DNA of 64,000 nucleotides from Macrobrachium rosenbergii. Its lineage: Eukaryota > Arthropoda > Malacostraca > Decapoda > Palaemonidae. Location of the stretch: positions 42,512,106 to 42,576,105 of the forward strand of contig NC_089789.1 in assembly GCF_040412425.1 (NCBI RefSeq). Reading direction: 5' to 3'. The position numbers and the translations under genes are program-made. Of this stretch, positions 38,116-50,011 are shown in pieces; position 1 is the stretch's first letter; each line of letters starts with the position of its first letter. The notes under the pieces are model-generated. The model made no database searches. It saw only the letters and a program-made list of their open reading frames with translations, and was not told where the DNA came from.

Positions 38116-39036
38116 GAACTTGTACTAAGCTCGCATCAAACATCTGTCACAGCCAACAGATATTACTCTGCTTTGTATGGGCAACATCAGCATGACGAAT
38201 TGTATAACAAAGAGGATAATAGGCAGAACTATGCACAATGTTGCACAAAAGGAGAACTGATGATATTAATAGTAATAGTAATAGTAGTAGATGATGTAGC
38301 AGTATCGGCAATGATATCATTTCAGCGGTTATTAGCATTGCTGGTGATGTAACATTCCCAAAGACCTCCCTTCAAAGCGAAGAGAAACCAGCTTCCAGGA
38401 AAACCGTCAAGCATTGACCCTTGAAGAAAGATATTTTCGTCCAGTGAAAGAGACGAGGACCATTTCCGGGACCTGCGACAGATTTGCATCCGACAGAAAC
38501 CCTCATGAATAACTGATGACTGGCAAGCAAGGATCTCCTAAAAAAAGAAGCCTTAAATGAGGTCTATTCTTTCTCCTCTTTCCGAGAACGGAAATTCTTC
38601 AGAAAACGTCAGTGGGGACCACTTTTCCTGAAACAAATGAGAATAAGCAGAAGAATGAGGACGTCGCCTGTTGGAAAGCTGATGATGGGCAGGGAGAATG
38701 GGCAATTAAGCGGCTGCACGATTACGCAGCACGTTTTGCCACGTCACGGGGAATACAGCCGACATACGGAAACAGCAACGCAGGTGGAAGAAGAGAGAAG
38801 GAGGCAGCAGGCCGCCTTGCCGGATGCTAGCACCGCCCGTTGCCGTGACGTCACGGTTCCAGCACGATTTCGCAAAGCTCTCGCATTCATGAGGGTATCT
38901 GGCATGCAACATAGAAGGGCCGATAAAGGACCCATTCCTCTAGAGGATTACTGATTACTGATGATGAAGGGGGTGACCGCTGTTTTCGGAGATAATGACC
39001 GTTTGGACGAAAATGCCCAGGGAGAATGGAGATGAC

Positions 39037-39038
<2 letters not shown>
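38114..39038. other. GC-richer unannotated stretch
   Basis: Frames of 60-105 codons overlap on both strands at 38612-38954. None shows a recognisable domain or splice-bounded exon. Nothing assignable. Confidence 0.25.

Positions 39039-39089
<51 letters not shown>
39039..39089. repeat. (GA)n microsatellite
   Basis: About 25 units. Confidence 0.99.
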
Positions 39090-39091
<2 letters not shown>

Positions 39092-39398
39092 TAGATCGTT
39101 GTCCGCAATTTTCAATATGATATCAGTCGAGGTGAATTATTACTGTTTATAGAGTTCTCACTAGCAGAGATTACGGGGGCGTCTTGCTAATTTTATTTTT
39201 TATTATAGAAAGGCATGTGAAACGACAGTCAAAATATTAAATATGCTACCGAGGGAAATAAAATTACGTGAAAAAATACTGAAGGTTACTTTATAAAAAA
39301 AAAAAAAGCTTAGCATGTAACACTAAATCTTTCTTTATATATATATGACGAATGATAAATTTTTTATTGATAGCAACATAATTTTTTGTACCCTGTAA

Positions 39399-39473
<75 letters not shown>
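39399..39473. repeat. (AAT)n microsatellite
   Basis: About 25 units. Confidence 0.99.
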
Positions 39474-39637
39474 TCGTTTGTACAAAACTTTAACATTACT
39501 CTAAAAAATGTTCAAGTCTGAGGGGTTTAACAATACTTAACAATACTTTTAAAGGCTTCAGCATTTATCTCAAAGGTAGTAATAATGTTTCAAATTATTT
39601 CAGTTTCCCTTTTAAAATATCTAAACGTGTATTTGAA

Positions 39638-39728
<91 letters not shown>

Positions 39729-40490
39729 TAGATGAAACCTATTCATATGGAACAAGCCCACCAAAGGGCCACTGACTTGAAATTCAAGCTTCCAAAGAAT
39801 ATTAAGGTGTTCATTAGGAAGAAGTAAGAGGAAGTAAAATAAAAAGAATAAATTTATAAATAGATAAAGAGAAAAAAAGTGTATAAAAATGCAGGGAGAA
39901 TAATATTAGGGTAGCAATGCATTGTATTTTCGCTTGAACTTCCGAAGTTCCAACTACGCGACATACTCTGGGAAACTCTTCCACAGTCCAGCGGCTTGAG
40001 GAATAAAGGACCTCTGGAACTGAGAAGTTCGACAGCGAGGCACATTTACTGTATATTGGTCCTCCTGTTTAGCGAATCTAGTTGCTTTCGGCAGATAAAG
40101 GGGATCAGGGATCAACTGCGAATGTGAAAGATCTCTGTCGAAATACAACTTTATGAAAAAGCGACAAACGAGAGGCCATCCGTCGATGATCCGAGTCATA
40201 ACTGCTACTATTAGGAAACAGAAACCTACCACCACTCTGCCTAAAAGAGAGAAATCTCTGGCAGAATCAGACATCCACACCGGAGAACAGTGTTCCAGTA
40301 AAGGGAGTACAAATGACCTAAAAAATTTTGCACTGATTTCATCACTGTTGTTATCACTACCGGGGTTTAATATGTCAGGCAGGGCAGCCGATCGAGGCTG
40401 TACCCACTTCAAAGTTGAAGGATTGCCACCCCATATGAAAAATGGAAAAAGCACTTTAAACGAAGAAGAAGAAGAAGATTTCATGAGACA
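39638..40490 (-). mobile_element. 5'-truncated LINE: end of reverse-transcriptase ORF, 3' UTR and AAT tail
   Basis: The minus-strand frame ending at 39954 reads FFRSFVLPLLEHCSPVWMSD, later VPRCRTSQFQRSFIPQAAGLWKSFPEYVA-stop in part. This is the typical C-terminal region after the RT domain of invertebrate jockey/CR1-like non-LTR retrotransposons. The middle is frameshifted or degraded (the usual LDRVVR-type block is altered), and nothing upstream of about 40335 matches. A ~225-bp 3' UTR follows, then on the minus strand a pure (AAT)n tail (39725-39638). The same 3' UTR recurs at 47111-47360. Confidence 0.75.
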
Positions 40491-40659
40491 ACGAACAATA
40501 CAACTAAAAGATTGCTGAAACTTTCATTAGATGTTTCAAAAAGTTACACCTAGAATAGTGAAAGTCAGCTGACTTTCATAAAACTGAATTAAGTGAATGA
40601 ATGGATTTTTTTTTATGCAGAGGCGTTTGCAAGCCAGCTTGCACACAAGAAGGAACAAA

Positions 40660-41035
40660 ACCCACGCACACAAACAAATAAACAAACAAAAAAGCAAAAG
40701 TAAATATACAGACATACACAAACCAACAAAAAGCTTAAACAAACAAACAGGCAAACAAACACAAGCGAACAGACAGACATACCCAAACAAACAAACAGAC
40801 AAACAAACAAACATAAATAACCAAACATGAACAAACCAACTAACACACAATACAAACAGGCAAACAAACAACATACAAAGTCAAACTAAGCCAAACAAAA
40901 TGCACAAACGATCAAATACAAACAAACGCACAAGGCAAACAAACAAACAAACAAACAAACAAACAAACAAACAAACAAACAAACAAACAAACAAACAAAT
41001 CATGCACAAACAAACAAACAAACAAACAAACAAAC
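40660..41035. repeat. (AAAC)n tract
   Basis: Degenerate CAAA-type repeats from about 40660, becoming a nearly pure (AAAC)n at 40938-41033. Confidence 0.9.
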
Positions 41036-41320
41036 GCACCGTCACGACCGTTTCATTCACGCCGCCAGGACAGAACCAGATAACATGTCGAGCGATGCGC
41101 AAATGGATTGTCGTTGCTTTTTGGGGCATAGCAAGAGACGAAGCACCTACTTTCGGACGCCGCCTACGTGGCCCATTCTCATTTCGAGGGGCGCCTCGGG
41201 AATTCGTAAACAGCTGCCGAAAACAACAGTGACACGGTTACGAAATGACCCTTACTTATTCGAGGACTTCGTGTTGAGTTCGATGACGACGTTGCTGGAC
41301 AGTTCGCATGTACACACATA
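41036..41320. other. GC-rich segment between AAAC and CA/TA repeats
   Basis: Overlapping open frames on both strands, with no domain recognised. It could be a fragment of an unknown element. Confidence 0.2.
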
Positions 41321-41329
41321 CACATACGC

Positions 41330-41409
41330 ACACGCATATATATATATATATGTGCGTGAGTGTGTGTGTGTGTGTTTTGTTTGTTTGTGTGTACATGTGA
41401 GTGTGCATG

Positions 41410-41477
<68 letters not shown>
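41330..41477. repeat. (CA)(TA)(TG)(TA)n compound tract
   Basis: Several short CA, TA and TG blocks ending in a 60-bp TA array. Confidence 0.97.
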
Positions 41478-41480
<3 letters not shown>

Positions 41481-41763
41481 TTATCTTTGAAACCGTAAAT
41501 CTCAGGTGAATAACAAATATTTCATTTAAAATCACTACAAGCGACAATTCTCTCAGTATTTATAATATAACACGGAAATAACTGTAGAATCGAGAATTAT
41601 TTATCTATTTATTTTTGAGACCAGAAAACTAAACTTAAATTACTTTCATTTAACGTAACATAATTTCCACGTTTAGGAAAATGATTACTATTCCACGTGA
41701 CGGGAATATCCATTGTTTATCTTGATTTGTGTGTGTGAGTGTGTGTGTGTTGTTGTCTGTGAG

Positions 41764-41814
<51 letters not shown>

Positions 41815-41815
41815 G
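41764..41815. repeat. (TTA)n microsatellite
   Basis: About 17 units. Confidence 0.99.
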
Positions 41816-41819
41816 TTGC

Positions 41820-41870
41820 TGCAAAATATCATTATGCCTATGTACTATATATAAAAAAGATTTGATCAAC

Positions 41871-41919
<49 letters not shown>

Positions 41920-41967
41920 GCAAAAATATTATTATACGGCTATCTACTACATATAAAAATTTTATCA

Positions 41968-42044
<77 letters not shown>

Positions 42045-42076
42045 TAAATTATGGCAAATACATATAAAAATTTTCA

Positions 42077-42146
<70 letters not shown>

Positions 42147-42147
42147 T
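41820..42147. repeat. Compound tandem repeat: ~100-bp unit with embedded (TTA)n, 3 copies
   Basis: The spacer gcaaaatat..attat..ctatctactacatataaaaattttatcaa (variants at about 41820, 41921, 42045) is each time followed by a (TTA)n array (41872-41919, 41969-42043, 42078-42147). The unit including its microsatellite has been duplicated. Confidence 0.8.
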
Positions 42148-42233
42148 TAAAATACAACAAAAGCATTTTCGCATCTTGACTGGAAACATCAATAATCTCT
42201 CTCTCTCCATTATAAACAACACTCATCCGAGAG

Positions 42234-42287
<54 letters not shown>
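42234..42287. repeat. (CT)n microsatellite
   Basis: About 27 units. Confidence 0.99.
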
Positions 42288-42291
<4 letters not shown>

Positions 42292-42437
42292 GTCCAAGGC
42301 CGATGAGGGGCCCACATGACACATGACATGACTTCGACACATACCACATTCAGCACATGACCTCATCTGACTCTCATTCACCTGTCGAAGCAAAAAGCCT
42401 CATGAGGTATTGTCACCTGTCAGGCAGGAGTGACGAG

Positions 42438-42500
42438 TTTGTGTGTGTGTGTGTGTGTATGTGTTTGTGTGTGTGTGTATGTGTGTGTTTGTGTGTGTGT
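42438..42500. repeat. (GT)n tract
   Basis: Imperfect GT repeat with tat and ttt interruptions. Confidence 0.95.
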
Positions 42501-42960
42501 GCTGCCTGGAAAGGTTTTTTTTTAAATTGATGGTTTTTCGGGGATGTAAGTGTGGAAATAAATGAGAAAGGTGATATAAATATTTTTTTTTTAAATTGAT
42601 GGTTTTTTTCTGAGAATATGATTGTGGAAATAAATGGGAAAGTTATGTATGTTTTTTTTAAATTGATTGTTTTTTTGGGGGGGAATATGAATGTGGGAAT
42701 AAAAGGGAAAGATTACATAAATGTGTTTTTTTCATTTACTGTCATTTAATAGAGGAATATTAGTCCAAAAATAAAAGGGGAAATGAGGTATAAATGAGGC
42801 TCTTTTGTCATCATTCAGAAGAGAAACATTACTGCAAAAATAAAAGGAAAAAGGTTGCATAAAGTAGGGTTTTTTTAGCAAATGGAAAATGAGTTCAAAA
42901 ATTTAAAATAAAAGCGAAGTTTTATAAATGTGTTTTTGATCGTGTTTCGTCTGTGTGAAA
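42500..42960. repeat. Degenerate ~65-70-bp minisatellite
   Basis: Recurring ttttttaaattgatggtttt, then ggaata.gaatgtggaaataaa.gggaaag and a..ataaatgt. Five to seven diverged units. Confidence 0.7.
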
Positions 42961-43039
42961 ATAAAAAAAAGAATAATAAGCAAATCCCATAAAGGAGTTT
43001 TATTTGCTTTTACTGAGTGATATTTTATTATGTAAATAA

Positions 43040-43440
43040 AAATAATATTGCTTACGCGAATTTCGAAATTGCCGTTTTAAAAAGGATTTATAGGAAAAAT
43101 TAAAAAAGCCCATATTAAAAAGACAAATGCAAAGCATTAAAATTTTCAATATAAGAACAAAATTAGAATGCATTAAAAATCGGAGGTTAGGAATTCAAAT
43201 CTATAACAGAAAAGAATATACAAAATTCGAACACATAAAAAATTCGAATATATGAAAAAAATTCGAGATTTGTTGAAAAACCCAGATATGAAATAAAAAT
43301 ATACATCAAGAATCCAATATAATAAAAAATCCAAATAAAATAAAATTAGAATGATCAAAACTTGAATATGTTAATAATTCGAACACATAAAGATATTAAT
43401 ATACGATTGCGAATCTAAAAAAAAAAAAAATTGAATTCAC
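43040..43440. repeat. AT-rich degenerate repeat
   Basis: Loose repetition of aaaaattcgaa and cataaaaaat phrases. No gene. Confidence 0.45.
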
Positions 43441-43678
43441 CAATATACTCCTAAATAATGGAATTTCGGGATTTATCTTAAGGCAGAGGCCGATGGGGGT
43501 GTCAGCTTGTGGCCTCCCTTCACACAGATCTAATAGGATTAAGAGAAGGGAATAAGAAAATGTAAAAAAAAAAAAAATGTAAATTTGTAAGCCAGCGAAA
43601 TTGGAACTAATACGAGAATTTGGATCACAGTGGAGTATGTCCGGTCACACTAATAGATTTTTTGTTGGCTTTCACCTT

Positions 43679-43682
<4 letters not shown>

Positions 43683-43737
<55 letters not shown>
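43683..43737. repeat. (GT)n microsatellite
   Basis: About 27 units. Confidence 0.99.
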
Positions 43738-43740
<3 letters not shown>

Positions 43741-44126
43741 CAAACTGGTTCCGCTGTGCACCAAGATCAGGTAACCTCTGGTTCGCTAATTACTTGCACT
43801 GAGCATGTGAGTTATCTATTTATTTATTTATTTATATATTATTTATTTTATTATTTTGCTTAATTACTGTCAATGGGAAATATCAACATGAGCTGACATC
43901 GTACTCAAATGAGCTCAAAAAAGCTCATGATATAATAAAAAAAAGTTTTGAAATAATATTTTTTTTATGGTAATATATCAATGTAAATGGTAAATATTTT
44001 TGCCTTGAAATAGACTCTTCAAGAAATAAATATTCTTATCGCCTGAGTGAAGTAATATCTTCCCAGAGATGACTAAAGAAACCTACGGGAGTTAATGCGA
44101 AGGAATCGTAACAAGAGGCTGAAGGT

Positions 44127-44509
44127 CAATGATTCTCAAACTGGGTGCCAACAGACAGTGCCTAGGGGTGCCGCAAGATTGTCATGAATTTTGCCTTGGC
44201 TTGATCATATCAATGAAAAAAAAAAAAAAAAAAAAAAAAAAAACAAAAGTTTGCATAAGTCTTCATATAATTATTATCAGTCTGTCTACTCTACTTATGT
44301 TTATCTCATTCTTCTGATATGCTCTTTGTTTGTACAGTATATTTCTGCATGTGCGGTGTGCTGACTTTGGTTTGAGCATGGATAATAATCTTATTCATTA
44401 AATAAGAAGTTAATTCATGCGATATGGTGGGCTGACGAAGAATGGGTGCCACGGTAATGATTACATTAGTTAGGGTGCCATCACTAAAAAAAAATATTGA
44501 GAGCCACTG
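44127..44509. mobile_element. hAT-type MITE (383 bp)
   Basis: The left end CAATGATTCTCAAACTGGG and the inverted right end CAGTGGCTCTCAATATTT match the common hAT terminal pattern CAGTGGTTCTCAA. Inside is GGGTGCC near both ends. Flanking 8-mers ctgaaggt and ctgtaagg agree at 5 of 8 positions, consistent with an old 8-bp target duplication. No transposase is encoded. Confidence 0.55.
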
Positions 44510-44854
44510 CTGTAAGGGAAAATAATTCCACCGACATTCAGCGACGTATAAAACTAACGGAATGAATTAATTCTACGATGATACTTATGTTTATTACCCC
44601 AGCTTATTCCTTAGTTATCAAATTATTTCATCCTCATGCTTATTTATGGATGATTCGCCTTGTTCTGTTCATTTTCTTCTCTGTTTAGGTATCTCTTGTT
44701 CTCGTGTGATGACCACGTGTCTCCCCTTTCTTCACGTGCTGAAAATCTTTGTGGGAATATTTATAGTTTTATATTCTGGGGATTTTCCTTAGTGACGTAG
44801 CTGCTATTTCCGCATGCATTAGACAATACTCCACTGAGATTTGATTTACACCTT

Positions 44855-44858
<4 letters not shown>

Positions 44859-44910
<52 letters not shown>
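44859..44910. repeat. (AAT)n microsatellite
   Basis: Directly abuts the foldback at 44911. Confidence 0.99.
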
Positions 44911-44912
<2 letters not shown>

Positions 44913-45087
44913 AAAAATCACATTTATATAAAGTACTGTATTACAAATAATAAAATGAATTCAGGAGCTTTCGACAGCCTGCTCAGCTCCCTTCTTCTAG
45001 CTGAAGAGGGAGGCTGAGCAGGCGCTCAAAGCTCCGGAATTCATTTTATTATTTGTAAATACAGTACTTGCATAAATGTGATTTTGT
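44911..45087. mobile_element. Near-perfect 88-bp-arm foldback, Penelope-like terminal remnant candidate
   Basis: The left arm (44911-45000) and right arm (45001-45087) are inverted copies meeting at CTAG. Both carry AGGAGCTTT..GAATTCATTTTATTATTTGTAA-type blocks. The plus strand has CTGAAGAG and, 18 nt on, CAAAGCTCC; the minus strand has CGAAAGCTCC. This recalls the hammerhead-ribozyme core (CUGANGA..GAAA) known in Penelope-like element termini. AAT arrays lie close on both sides. The assignment is an inference. Confidence 0.4.
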
Positions 45088-45126
45088 TTTTATAAACATA
45101 TTCACGGGATTGTGAAGAAGATTTGA

Positions 45127-45353
<227 letters not shown>

Positions 45354-45414
45354 AACTTGCATCAGTGGGATATTTCCACCATTTCAGTGCCTCAAGTGAT
45401 TATGAGATTTTTAC

Positions 45415-45492
<78 letters not shown>
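45415..45492. repeat. (AAT)n microsatellite
   Basis: About 26 units. Confidence 0.99.
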
Positions 45493-46148
45493 CCGGAGTT
45501 ATCTTTCTCCTTTTCAAGTCGGATGAACTGGCCTGGATAAAAATTTCCCACAACCGGATTACTCAGCCCGGAAGCGCTTTCCAGGATCCAGAATACCATT
45601 TGGATTACTCACTGATTACTCATTGAATACTTACGGCTCGATGACGTCACGTCACCCTTGTGTCATTACGCAACGGCCCTTTACATCATTTCCGACGCGG
45701 CCCCGTGGACTCCTATAGTAGGAACATTCCGAGAACCCAGGGAATGGAACAGTATACTTTCGTTTGTCCTTAGGTATTCTTAGGTTTTTCTTTTTTATTT
45801 TTAAAAGGGTTTCACGGTCCTAGGGACGGCAAGGATGCCGCTTCCACTTTAATGACCTACAGGTGTCGAAAGGAAATGCTAAATATTTTTTTTATTTTGG
45901 CAATTTTTTTTTTTTTTCTCTTGACATTCGTTTATAAAACTTGGGTTTAAGCTTCCAGGTTATGTCGTTATCTATCTTCTCGTTATTCCTCTTTCTTTCG
46001 TTATTGTAATCTTAATTGGTAGATTTTACTCGCGTTTAGGAAATATAAAGGTGACAATTAATATTCTGCCTCATTTTTCGCCAATTCCACTTGCTCGGAA
46101 GACACCAGACGGGAACACTCTTCTTCTCCATTCGTCCTGTTTATCTTT

Positions 46149-46207
46149 TCTTCTTCTTCTTCTTCTTCTTCTTCTTCTTCTTCTTCTTCTTCTTCTTCTT
46201 CTTCTTT
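46149..46207. repeat. (TTC)n microsatellite
   Basis: About 19 units. Confidence 0.99.
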
Positions 46208-46451
46208 CTATAGAAAAGATAGTTGCCAACCAGCGCTTCCGGTCTCCAGCCAAGGACCATCCGAAATACCTCGCACGCACAAAAAAAAAAAAACAATAAA
46301 AATAAAAGCTTTATTGAAGAAACATTCCAGTGTCCTTTGTGTGCGTTACCCTACTCACCCTGAGGAACACACAATAGCCCACCCGTAATTTGTCTTCTAC
46401 GCCAAAGGGTTTGCAACAATGCCGCAGGCGCGCGCGCGAGCACGCGCCTCG

Positions 46452-46561
46452 CTGGAAATAACCGGAAGAAGAAATTAAGGCTACTTTTGGGGAAGGCGAG
46501 TTGAGCTCCTTCCTGCTTGAACGATCTTTAAAAGGATGCGTTCAAGGGTGCATTCTTCAGT
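46452..46561 (+). promoter_or_regulatory. Promoter of gene 1 (TATA + TCAGT initiator, GGAAATAACC element)
   Basis: TATA-like TTTAAAA at 46527-46533 lies 32 bp before the A of a TCAGT initiator (A at 46559), ideal arthropod spacing. Upstream at 46452-46466 is CTGGAAATAACCGGA, 14 of 15 bases identical to the element upstream of gene 3. It is kappaB-like (GGAAA..CC) but also contains an ETS-type CCGGAAG when extended, so the factor cannot be named. Confidence 0.72.
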
Positions 46562-46750
46562 TGTGAGTTGGACGTTCAGGAAAGAAGACCCCTCGTTGGA
46601 TATCTGTCAAGTTACGACGCTTGGAAGTTGACCAAATTGAAGTTGACGCCGGGGACTCGTCGCTAAGTTGACATAGCTCAAGTTGGTAACGAAGTTTCGT
46701 CGCGTTTTGAAAGTTTACTTAGGTCCGAAGTAGCTTCACTTGTGACAAAG
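46559..46750 (+). other. Gene 1 exon 1 (5' UTR)
   Basis: Non-coding exon from the initiator to a consensus donor (gacaaag|gtaagat, GT at 46751). It pairs with the acceptor directly before the gene 1 ATG at 48585. The 5' end is inferred from the TATA/Inr pair. Confidence 0.7.
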
Positions 46751-47041
46751 GTAAGATAAAGTTTTCGATAAATATTATAAGCTTACGAAAGGGATGACAT
46801 GGCGTCTAGATTAGAAGAGAATATGAAATCACCTGCATGTCTTACATTTTTCTTAACCTTTTATACGTTTATTCAAAATATTTTACTGACTTGTTCTAAA
46901 ATACTGTTTGATACTGATTTATGGAGGTTAAACTGCTTCCTAGATAGTGATGATAAAATACTTCCTTACTAGAATCTAGAAAACATTACATGACAAATTT
47001 TACTGGCATATCTATGCAATGCATGGGAAAAAAATACACTG

Positions 47042-47042
<1 letters not shown>

Positions 47043-47108
<66 letters not shown>

Positions 47109-47360
47109 TTCAGATGAACCCTATTCATATGGAACAAGCCCCCAGGGGCCATTGACTTTGAATTCAAGCCCCCAAAGAATATTATTCATCTAAAAGAAGT
47201 AACAGAAGGTAATACGAAATAGAAATAGAAGAGATCAGTTATTAGTTAAAAACTGAATGAACAAATTAGTAAATAAATAGATAAAAATGTCAGTAAATTA
47301 TTAAAACACGAGGAGAATGTCTTAGGGTATTAGGGTAGAAATGCGTTGCATCTTCTCTTA
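47043..47360 (-). mobile_element. Second copy of the same LINE 3' UTR with AAT tail, inside gene 1 intron 1
   Basis: Sequence from 47111 shares long matches with 39727-39940 (for example attcatatggaacaagccc and agggtagaaatgc versus agggtagcaatgc), in the same orientation and with the same (TTA)n junction. It is truncated before any RT coding part. It lies antisense to the host gene. Confidence 0.75.
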
Positions 47361-47479
47361 AACATTTCTTATGGTAGGGATCATTGCTTCCTCAAATGAT
47401 TATCAGTGATTATCAATGATCATCACGAATATTAATGATAATGTTCATGATGATTGTTGCTCCCATAGAGTCAGGAGGA

Positions 47480-47554
<75 letters not shown>
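47480..47554. repeat. (AAT)n microsatellite
   Basis: About 25 units, gene 1 intron 1. Confidence 0.99.
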
Positions 47555-47614
47555 CACAGAGAGTAATCATTAAATTATTAATGATGTTAACAACTGACAT
47601 CACGAAATATCACC

Positions 47615-47616
<2 letters not shown>

Positions 47617-47674
<58 letters not shown>

Positions 47675-47691
47675 GTAGTAGTAGTAGTAGA
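47617..47691. repeat. (AAT)n(AGT)n microsatellite
   Basis: AAT to 47673 then (AGT)6, gene 1 intron 1. Confidence 0.99.
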
Positions 47692-47929
47692 TGTTATCCC
47701 AGATTTATAATGATAATGTTAAGGACAATAATTTCCATCTGACAATCTTTGATCAAATTATCAATGGATAATATAATTGTTCCATAGGATTTTCTTGAAA
47801 TTATAGATGGTAAATGACAATTTTCTGATAGACTGAAAAGGAATTTATCCAGAAAATTATCATATGATTAATGATGATAATTGCTTACACATATTTATGG
47901 TTAGAATATCAATTATCATGATAACTTCT

Positions 47930-48575
47930 GCCACAGACTAATGAAACTGTCAATAATATACTAATTTCTTTGAAAAAATTATGATAATCATAAATAACTC
48001 AATATCTCTTGGATTTAATTAACAATTATAACGATCATTTTTTCAAGGCATTTATGATGAAATTATTACTGATAAATATAATTACGCTCACAGATTTATG
48101 CTGTTATATTGTTCCTAATCGCTTCAACAAATTCATAATGAAGAACATATCAATGATAATGACAAAGAGTTATAAATGTCTATGATGAAATAATTTCTCC
48201 CACAGATTTATGGTTAAAATAATGACGATGCATAATTTTATAGTGAAAGGCATATCAGTAACAATGACAGTTATAAACATCTGTGATGAATATGATGAAA
48301 TCATCATTTCTCTCATAGAATTTATGGTTCAAATAATGACCATGCATAAATTTATAGTGAAGGACATATCAGTGATAATGACAAATAGATATAAATGTCT
48401 ATAATGAAATCATCATTCCTCTCATAGATTTATGGTTAAAATAATGACGATGCACAAATTTATAGTGAAGGGCATACCAGTAATAATGACAAATTGTTAC
48501 AAACGTCTATGCTGAATACGATGAAATCATTATTTTTCTCATAGGTTTATGGTTGAAATAATGACGATCATTGTT
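47930..48575 (+). repeat. ~115-bp tandem repeat containing acceptor-like sites
   Basis: Units start at (ctc)atagatttatggttaaaa and run through gacgatgcataaatttatag and gtaataatgacaaat. Clear starts lie at about 48205, 48317, 48428 and 48545; older ones at about 47935 and 48088. It ends at the real acceptor of gene 1. Confidence 0.8.
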
Positions 48576-48584
48576 CTCTCACAG

Positions 48585-48878
48585 ATGAAGACCCTATTCT
48601 ACGTGCTCATTGTATTCCTGGCGCTTGGCACAATGATCTCTGCTATGCCTCAAAGTTACTTCACGGGATTCAAGCAAACCTCAAAGCAAAGAAGTGTGAG
48701 TTTTTTAAATGTTTTTGTTTTCTCCTTTTGTGTGTGTGGATATATTTTCTTTATTTCAAGGTTATGTTATGGGATTTTATTTCCTATTTGTTCAGTCTTT
48801 TTTCTGAAAGGTGGATTGTATAATTTTGTGTTTCGCTTTGTTTTTTGTGTATATATATAACACATTTATATATATAAA

Positions 48879-48959
<81 letters not shown>

Positions 48960-49095
48960 CTGAACATTAACTGGACCTGACCCTATCTTTTCAAGAGATA
49001 ATCTTCAACACTGAGGTCAGCCATCTCATCTCATTTCATTTCCTTTTTCAGAATTCGCAGAGAAACCGCAATGGGAGGAGCATTAGGTAAGGCAG

Positions 49096-49161
<66 letters not shown>

Positions 49162-49441
49162 AGATCTGATAGGAAGACATTTCACCCTTGAATAAAACGC
49201 TTTATCATTTGTGTTCATTGTGAAACCCAAAATAAGTAAATAAATAAATGAATGACTGAATAGATAAATAAACTGCGTCTTAATAAATACGTAAATTAAT
49301 GAATAAATGAACTGAGAGAAAAAGCAAATAAGAAAAACACATAAAAAAAGAAAATGAAAATACATTTAAAAAATATTTTTTGGCAGGAGTGAAGATGTCT
49401 TGAATATAGACGACGATCTGCAAGCTGTAGAATTTACGTAA
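48585..49441 (+). CDS. Gene 1: small secreted cysteine-free peptide, PQSYFTG family (3 coding exons)
   Basis: Predicted 66-aa precursor from three coding exons: 48585-48695 (37 codons), 49052-49086 and 49387-49441 (stop TAA). The ATG directly follows an acceptor (ctctcacag). Donors are gtgagt and gtaagg; intron phases are 0 and 2. Residues 1-20 are a signal peptide (hydrophobic YVLIVFLALG, then ISA as cleavage site), so the mature chain would start MPQSYFTGF. A basic Lys/Gln/Arg/Ser stretch follows (residues 30-49), then an acidic tail (SEDVLNIDDD). No cysteine, so it is not a crustin, defensin or penaeidin. Genes 2 and 3 on the same strand share exon lengths, phases and the PQS[Y/H]FTG motif. 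Function is not recognised; a secreted immune or signalling peptide is an inference. The exon structure is strongly supported by comparison of the three copies. Confidence 0.85.
48887..48957. repeat. (AT)n microsatellite
   Basis: About 35 units, gene 1 intron after the signal-peptide exon. Confidence 0.99.
49101..49158. repeat. (CT)n microsatellite next to a donor
   Basis: Starts 14 nt after the donor of gene 1 coding exon 2. Confidence 0.99.
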
Positions 49442-50011
49442 AATAAGCGCAGTTTTTTACGGGTAAGTAAACTGGCCATAATATTCTTTCTTTGTTCAGG
49501 AAACTGAAGTGTAAATGCTGGAGGATTAATTAAATATACGACTTCAGTCACAATCTAATTTTTTTTTTGCGTTTTGTCACAATATTGGTGTTCATATTCA
49601 GGAACCTGGAGTATAAATACTAGACGATTATTATATAAACAGCTTAAGTCACAAATAAAAAAAACTGTTTTTGGATTTCGCCACGTAATGGGAGTTTGTT
49701 TTAAAGGAATTACTGACAGTAGACAGATAAAAACAGTTGAGACAGACGGGAGGAAGCAGATGTATGACTCCTTTGTGGAGCTGGACAGAAACTCGATTTT
49801 TTTTTTGGGGGGGGGGCAAGACAAAGCAAACAAATTCCTAGTGTCTTCAGAATCCTGAATGAAGACTCATTTATAATTGATTTAGCGTATTCAGAGATGC
49901 TGTGAACAGCAAAATGGGGCGCTATTCAACAACGCCACAGCTTTGATCAGCGACTGATTCTATTTTCTAGCTGTAGGTAACACCACTTTTTCCTTTTTTT
50001 TTGTCTTTCAG

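Larger units (their letters stand above)
46751..48584 (+). other. Gene 1 intron 1, repeat-filled
   Basis: 1.8-kb intron holding an antisense LINE 3' end (47043-47360), two AAT arrays and a degenerate ~115-bp tandem repeat (about 47930-48575). The repeat units carry acceptor-like ctctcatag sequences upstream of the true acceptor ctctcacag ending at 48584. Confidence 0.65.

Noticed and set aside
40153..40518. 121-codon plus-strand ORF
   Set aside because: Antisense shadow of the LINE reverse-transcriptase remnant.
41085..41498. 137-codon ORF with RST..RNDPYLFEDF segment
   Set aside because: The first 75 residues are in GC-rich unknown sequence without a domain, the rest is CA/TA repeat; not enough to call a gene.
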